Shown here: positions 60,333 to 64,000 of the stretch, piece after piece
Layout of the letters: each line of letters begins with the position of its first letter
Position numbering within the stretch: position 1 is the stretch's first letter
Assembly (NCBI RefSeq): GCF_014268655.2
Contig: NZ_JABWQX020000001.1
Location: forward strand, 496,001 to 560,000
Direction of reading: 5' to 3'
Source of the DNA: Pseudomonas marvdashtae
Lineage (GTDB): Bacteria > Pseudomonadota > Gammaproteobacteria > Pseudomonadales > Pseudomonadaceae
DNA length: 64,000 nt
Translations under genes and position numbers: made by a program
Notes under the pieces: model-generated
Database searches by the model: none
Told to the model about the DNA's origin: nothing
What the model saw: only the letters and a program-made list of their open reading frames with translations

Positions 60333-60956
60333 TTATGCTGAGGGGGCGTTTTCCGACACTTGGCTCAGGCCATGACGGACCCGATTGACCAAGGTATAAA
60401 CCAGCAGGGCGGCAACCACCGCCATCACACCATTCACCCAGAGCGCCCCGAGCCAACCCAGGGCAATACCGGTCGCCAGCACGCCGAATACAAAGGCGCG
60501 ATCACTCTTGCCCATCGGCCCGTCATAGCGCCGCGAAGCCCCGACCATCGCCCCCAGCACGCCGGCGTATTCGCTGAACAACGCCAACAGCGCGACCAAC
60601 AACACGAGCAGAAGACTGGTATCGGCAAACAAGGCAAAAGGCAGGATCAGGGCGGCGTCGGCGATGATATCGCATAGCTCATTCAGGTAGGCGCCCAGAT
60701 GCGATTGCTGGCCAAACTCCCGCGCCAGCATGCCATCCACCGCATTCAATGCCATGCGCAGGAACATCCAGACTGGCACCAGGACGAAAATCCACGGATG
60801 GCTGGCGAACCAGGCAACCACCGCTCCCACCAACACGGACACGATGCCGGCCAGGAGCGTGACCTGATTGGCGGTAACGCCGTTGTTGTAAAGGCGTTGG
60901 ACGGTGGGGCGGAGCAGATTCTGGAAGGCGGGTTTGAGTTGATAAATGGAAGGCAT
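60333..60956 (-). CDS. ynbA: YnbA-like CDP-alcohol phosphatidyltransferase
   Basis: A 207-residue, six-helix membrane enzyme that joins CDP-diacylglycerol to an alcohol. The signature region reads NAVDGMLAREF...SHLGAYLNELCD: D2 (Asp74), Gly75, Ala78-Arg79, Gly88 and D4 (Asp96) are kept, but D1 and D3 are Asn71 and Asn92. Start chosen at MPSIYQLKPAFQNLLRP, the typical YnbA start; upstream in-frame Met codons (61067) exist. First gene of ynbA-ynbC-ynbD-membrane protein-plsC-ynbB order. Confidence 0.9.
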   Translation of the reverse strand: MPSIYQLKPAFQNLLRPTVQRLYNNGVTANQVTLLAGIVSVLVGAVVAWFASHPWIFVLVPVWMFLRMALNAVDGMLAREFGQQSHLGAYLNELCDIIADAALILPFALFADTSLLLVLLVALLALFSEYAGVLGAMVGASRRYDGPMGKSDRAFVFGVLATGIALGWLGALWVNGVMAVVAALLVYTLVNRVRHGLSQVSENAPSA

Positions 60957-61115
60957 CTGGAGTGAGATCTCGGCCGGATTCAGGAGCTGGGCTTGTTCAG
61001 GTGCGAGATTACGATAGGTTAGGGCTTTGCTGGTGGGTATTTGCTGGGAATGAGCGCGGGTAGGCATCTGGATGGGTCTTCGCGCTGGAAAATTGACTGC
61101 ATAAGGACCGTTCAC

Positions 61116-61574
61116 ATGCTGCGAGTAGATTGGCTCGTCAACCACATGGATAAATGCAACCTGATGGCCGAGTGGCTTTATCGGGAGTTCAGCTATGAAT
61201 TCGCGCACCAGTCGCTTGTCAGCTGGCAGGAAGAATTCTGTGCGGGGCAGCGTAATGGCCGGTGGAAATGCCTGATCGCCTTGGAGCACGATCAGCTATT
61301 GCGCGGTGCCTCGCTGGCAAGTGACGACCTGCCTGAGCGCCCCGAACTCGGCCCTTGGCTGGCCTGCGTGTTCGTCCACCCGGATGCCCGACGCAGGGGA
61401 CTGGCCGCGCAGTTGATCGAAGGTATCTGTCGCCATGCGAAAGAGGCGGGGTCCAATACCTTGTTCCTGCACACTCACAGCCAACGGGATTACTACGCCA
61501 AGCTTGGCTGGGAAGTGCTGGAGCGCTTCGAGGCTTGGGGCAAGGAACAGTGGCTGATGTCGCGGTATTTGTGA
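61116..61574 (+). CDS. GNAT-family acetyltransferase
   Basis: A 152-residue N-acetyltransferase with the acetyl-CoA site VHPDARRRGLAAQLIEGICR (R/Q-x-x-G-x-A) and a beta-bulge region ACVFV. AAGGA precedes the ATG. Divergent from the lipid operon, convergent with the next small gene. Substrate unknown. Confidence 0.87.
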   Translation: MLRVDWLVNHMDKCNLMAEWLYREFSYEFAHQSLVSWQEEFCAGQRNGRWKCLIALEHDQLLRGASLASDDLPERPELGPWLACVFVHPDARRRGLAAQLIEGICRHAKEAGSNTLFLHTHSQRDYYAKLGWEVLERFEAWGKEQWLMSRYL

Positions 61575-61588
61575 TCGCGGTATGCGCG

Positions 61589-61825
61589 CTAGCCTCCAGC
61601 CCGCAACGGACCGCCGACCGGGACATACTCGACCGGCGCTTCCCCGGGCAGGTTTTTTATGGGGTCTTCGGCGTAACCGTAGCCTTCTTCCTTCAGGTTG
61701 ATGGAATGCACGCTGTGCTCACGGGCGGTGCTGTCGGTGAGCTTGGTGAACAGACGGTGGTCGGCGGGGAGGGTGAAGCGGTCGCCGGGGTGGAGTTGGG
61801 CGAAGGTGAGGGTGGGGTGGTTCAT
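61589..61825 (-). CDS. Hypothetical protein, 78 residues
   Basis: A small soluble protein: TLTFAQLHPGDRFTLPADHR, FTKLTDSTAREHSVHS, AEDPIKNLPGEAPVEYVPVG. The pattern suggests a single beta-rich domain. Codon use is ordinary for the window. I do not recognise the family. Start chosen at MNHPTLTFAQL. Confidence 0.6.
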   Translation of the reverse strand: MNHPTLTFAQLHPGDRFTLPADHRLFTKLTDSTAREHSVHSINLKEEGYGYAEDPIKNLPGEAPVEYVPVGGPLRAGG

Positions 61826-62127
61826 GGTGGCGGGCTCCGAGGTTTGGTTGCTCTCTTTAGAATTGAGGGGATGTGCCGGGATTGGGTTCCGTTTTCTTAC
61901 AGCCGTCGTCCTGAAATCCGCAGCATCGATACCTGGCCGACATCGTCTTGCGCCTTTGCCTACAACTACGCCAGAATCCGCCGGCTTGTGCGCCTGGGGC
62001 CGCGTCGGTAGCTTGAGTCCTGTCACTGCTCATCAGTGATCGGGTTTAGCAGCTCGTGGCGAAACAGGTTGTGCAAGGCGTCATCCAGTCAGGATTCCCA
62101 ATCCTGCACTTGATGGTAGCTGTGCGC

Positions 62128-62225
62128 AGGGCGTCCTCGGACGCGCCGGTTTCTTGTTTCCCCGGTCTGCTAACCTGCGTACAGCTGCCTCCCATCGTTT
62201 AGCAGCGAGCGGGTGATGGCTCCAA
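62128..62225 (+). promoter_or_regulatory. Possibly structured leader ahead of the DUF6124 gene
   Basis: The 61826-62242 gap has no gene. Its last hundred bases include a GCGTC-CTCG-GACGC hairpin and, 23 bases on, CTGCTAA pairing with TTAGCAG at 62199. From memory, DUF6124 genes in this genus share a similar leader (...CCGGTCTGCTAACCTGCG...), which would suggest a conserved RNA or promoter element; this could not be tested here. A TCACTG/CAGTGA hairpin near 62024 is the only other structure noticed. Confidence 0.35.
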
Positions 62226-62242
62226 TGACAGGAAGCAAGACA

Positions 62243-62602
62243 ATGGCAAAAGTTACTCCGAATCCTCCGGACGCAGACGGACATGTCTCCCGCGCCCAGT
62301 CCGCTCGCAACAAGAAAATCGACGATGCTGCCACTCGCGCTTTGGATTTCTATCTGAAACCTAAGCCCAAAAACGAAACGTCCGACAAGCCCAACACCAT
62401 TTTTCGTATTGATCCTGAGGTCGATTCTGAGTGTTTGCTTGCGAATCTGAGTGAAAACCTGGCTTCGGCTAATGCAATGATCAGCGATCTGGCGTTTGAT
62501 CTGGATGGGTCAAGGCGACATATTGCGTTGGGGATTTTGCAAGTGATTGAGGTGAGTGAATTGTTGGCGAATCGGGTGTTGGATATTGTTGAGGTGAGGT
62601 AG
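62243..62602 (+). CDS. DUF6124 family protein
   Basis: A 119-residue soluble protein of a Pseudomonas-restricted family. The conserved frame is visible: N-terminal KVTPNPPDAD, AATRALDFYLKP, TIFRIDPEVDSE, then the main helix pair LLANLSENLASANAMISDLA and HIALGILQVIEVSELLANRV. AGGAAG lies before the ATG. Paralogues are numerous and often sit beside Rhs or effector genes, but the function is unknown. Confidence 0.85.
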   Translation: MAKVTPNPPDADGHVSRAQSARNKKIDDAATRALDFYLKPKPKNETSDKPNTIFRIDPEVDSECLLANLSENLASANAMISDLAFDLDGSRRHIALGILQVIEVSELLANRVLDIVEVR

Positions 62603-62615
62603 AGGAAAAGCGTTA

Positions 62616-62651
62616 CGCGTAAAAGATCTTCTTAGTAAGATCTTTTACGCG
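62616..62651. terminator. 15-base perfect palindrome between convergent genes
   Basis: CGCGTAAAAGATCTT-CTTAGT-AAGATCTTTTACGCG. It separates the DUF6124 gene from the minus-strand toxin/immunity genes and probably stops transcription from both sides, though it lacks a classical T tail after the stem. Confidence 0.65.
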
Positions 62652-62715
62652 GCTAGAGTTCTACTTGAGATTCCAGTCTGCATAATGATCTGCCGAGACT
62701 CTATGCATTTGGTTT

Positions 62716-63036
62716 TCATGTGGAGCTGTCGAGTTGGTTGATCATAATATCCAGTCTACTAGCAATATGTAGTAGCCAGTGCTCACCGGTTCCCCATTCG
62801 TTCCAGTAACAGTAATAGCAGCTAAGCTCCTTCAGGAGGTACTCCCTTAATTTTTGTTCATCTTTGTTGTCTCTGATAAGTAAGTTGATTTCCTGTTGAA
62901 CGAGTCTCAGGACGTCAATGTCGGATTCGGTTAAAAAAGCACTGATAACCTCTTCTGCACTTTCATGCTCTATCGTCCAATCTTGATGAAAGTAAGCGCC
63001 AAAAAAATCATGTAACTCTTCAAATTTTGTGTTCAC
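62716..63036 (-). CDS. CdiI-type immunity protein for the Rhs toxin
   Basis: A 106-residue acidic protein (FEELHDFFGAYFHQDWTIEH, AEEVISAFLTESDIDVLRLV, YYCYWNEWGTGEHWL) of the contact-dependent growth-inhibition immunity family. It is much richer in A+T than its neighbours, a mark of horizontally moved toxin-immunity modules. Its ATG overlaps the toxin stop by 4 bases, ensuring production with the toxin. Confidence 0.82.
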   Translation of the reverse strand: MNTKFEELHDFFGAYFHQDWTIEHESAEEVISAFLTESDIDVLRLVQQEINLLIRDNKDEQKLREYLLKELSCYYCYWNEWGTGEHWLLHIASRLDIMINQLDSST

Positions 63037-64000
63037 GGTTCAGGGAATCCTGTAAGTAAAAAATATCCTTCTGGTTTTTTAGGGTCTTTTATCAATACGA
63101 AGAGGGCTTTGTATGCTGGTGCGTAATCATCGTGGCCGCGTATTAAACTAACTCCCACCGGTTGGGCGTAGGTATGTGTGATAGTCGTCTTCCCTTTTTT
63201 GCTGTTTAAGAATTTTTCAATTTTCTTTTCGTTCGATGCAATTGCTCTTGCAGCAGACGACTCAGCAGTCGCTCTGTCAGGAAATGTGGAGGCCGCTGGG
63301 ACATTCGGCTCTGCTTCTATCCTTTGGGCTAGCTGCGCATCTGTTCTGCCTATGTGCTTCCGAATCAAATGCCCACCTCGAGCCTCATGCGCAGCCAAAC
63401 CTCCCCCCGGCACAATTTCGCTGAACGGCCCATCCGCCTCAATATCACCAGGACACTGACAGGCTAACCCCAACGGATCCACCCACCCCGTCGGGTTCAG
63501 GGTATACCGATACCCATTGAGCCCACCCGCCAGCTTGCTCGGATCCGCCGTCAGGTACCGCCCCGTCTCCGGATTGTAGTATCGGTGGCGGTTGTAGTGC
63601 AGGCCGCTTTCCCGGTCGTGGTATTGCCCTTGGAAACGTAGCGGTTGATGCAGTCGGGGGCCGTCGCCGTGGCGCAGTTCGGTGAGTTTGCCGTAGCCGT
63701 TGTAGCGCGCTGCCCAAACCACTTCGCCTTGATGACTGGTCAGTTCCTGGGGCGTGCCGAGATGGTCGAGGTGGTAGTAGAACGGCGTGGCTTTTTCTGG
63801 GCCTTCGCCTTCGAGCAGGGCGAGGGGGCGGAAGGTGCCGGGCTCAAAGATGTAGCTTTGGTAGTGCTGGTCGCTGCTTTCGGCGACGACTTGGTCGCCT
63901 TGCCAGATAAATTCGCTGGTCTGGTCGTCCACGGTCTTGCTGATGCGTCGGCCGAAGGCGTCGTAGCGGTAGGACGTTTCGCTGCCGTCCGGGCCGGTGA
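63033..64000 (-). CDS. Rhs-family toxin, C-terminal part (cut by window end)
   Basis: About 322 residues of an Rhs protein whose start lies past the window. First come YD repeats and the Rhs core end (HLDHLGTPQELTSHQGEVVW, LRFQGQYHDRESGLHYNRHR, YYNPETGRYLTADP ... DPLGL). After DPLGLACQC the variable toxin domain of about 140 residues begins: GGGLAAHEARGGHLIRKHIG, STFPDRATAESSAARAIASN, TYAQPVGVSLIRG. This His-rich GGH..KH pattern fits the bacterial RNase A-like toxin fold. The toxin part is AT-rich relative to the Rhs core. Probably delivered by a type VI system. Confidence 0.85.
   Translation of the reverse strand, partial: TGPDGSETSYRYDAFGRRISKTVDDQTSEFIWQGDQVVAESSDQHYQSYIFEPGTFRPLALLEGEGPEKATPFYYHLDHLGTPQELTSHQGEVVWAARYNGYGKLTELRHGDGPRLHQPLRFQGQYHDRESGLHYNRHRYYNPETGRYLTADPSKLAGGLNGYRYTLNPTGWVDPLGLACQCPGDIEADGPFSEIVPGGGLAAHEARGGHLIRKHIGRTDAQLAQRIEAEPNVPAASTFPDRATAESSAARAIASNEKKIEKFLNSKKGKTTITHTYAQPVGVSLIRGHDDYAPAYKALFVLIKDPKKPEGYFLLTGFPEP

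Noticed and set aside
61355..62011. 218-codon plus-strand frame overlapping the GNAT gene
   Set aside because: It is out of frame with the clear GNAT motifs and runs antisense to the small minus-strand gene; no supporting start signal.

Overview
The window is a GC-rich stretch of a Pseudomonas chromosome, most likely from the P. fluorescens group. The evidence is gene order (MFS-ssb, nrdR-ribD-ribE-ribBA-ribH-nusB-thiL-pgpA, ribA...dxs-ispA-xseB), family content (DUF6124, DUF3182, YfaPQSTA, YnbABCD-like genes) and the typical fluorescens-group REP palindromes (GTGGCGAGGGA... and TTCCCACGC...GCGTGGGAA types). No tRNA, rRNA, CRISPR array or intact insertion sequence was seen. Both ends cut genes: an MFS transporter at the left and an Rhs toxin at the right.

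Layout. 1-5050: MFS exporter tail, ssb, a divergent cysteine hydrolase/GlxA-type regulator pair, then a DUF3182 protein overlapping an alpha/beta hydrolase. 5100-9130 (minus): a tightly overlapping set of YbhN-like membrane protein, cardiolipin synthase ClsB-like protein, EEP-family phosphatase/nuclease and DUF72 protein. 9425-17900: an MscS-type channel between REP elements, the giant helicase Lhr, and an overlapping pair of nucleotide-sugar/NAD-binding proteins. 17988-21953 (minus): OmpW, then a zinc-uptake-like operon (zrgA, ABC ATPase, FtsX-like permease, DUF3299). 22072-24497: small unknown protein, CnoX-like thioredoxin, methyltransferase and lipoprotein.

24625-33309 (plus) is a housekeeping block: nrdR, riboflavin genes, nusB, thiL, pgpA, a periplasmic binding protein, ribA, a small membrane protein and a BtuF-like binding protein. 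Convergent to it are a BtuB-like TonB receptor and the isoprenoid genes dxs, ispA and xseB. 38438-39165 is a gene-poor gap holding a REP pair, a broken Fic-protein tail and a likely promoter for the following locus.

39166-49366 is a complete yfa locus: YfaP, YfaA, YfaT, YfaS (a bacterial alpha-2-macroglobulin), YfaQ and a second YfaP. Several of its proteins carry motifs suggestive of cell-wall hydrolases. A second gene-poor gap (49367-49856) has another REP pair and what looks like a toxin-antitoxin remnant. An MBL-fold hydrolase, a small DUF465 protein and a cyoABCD quinol oxidase operon without cyoE follow.

55094-60956 (minus) is a compact lipid operon: YnbA-like CDP-alcohol phosphotransferase, YnbC-like hydrolase-methyltransferase fusion, YnbD-like PAP2/dual-specificity phosphatase, a small membrane protein, a PlsC-like acyltransferase and a CdsA-like cytidylyltransferase. 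Together these could make and remodel an unidentified phospholipid. The right end is accessory DNA: a GNAT protein, a small unknown protein, a DUF6124 protein with a possibly structured leader, a CdiI-type immunity gene, and the 3' end of an Rhs gene whose C-terminal toxin looks like an RNase A-type domain.

The two strongest candidates for poorly described biology are the yfa locus and the ynb-like lipid operon.
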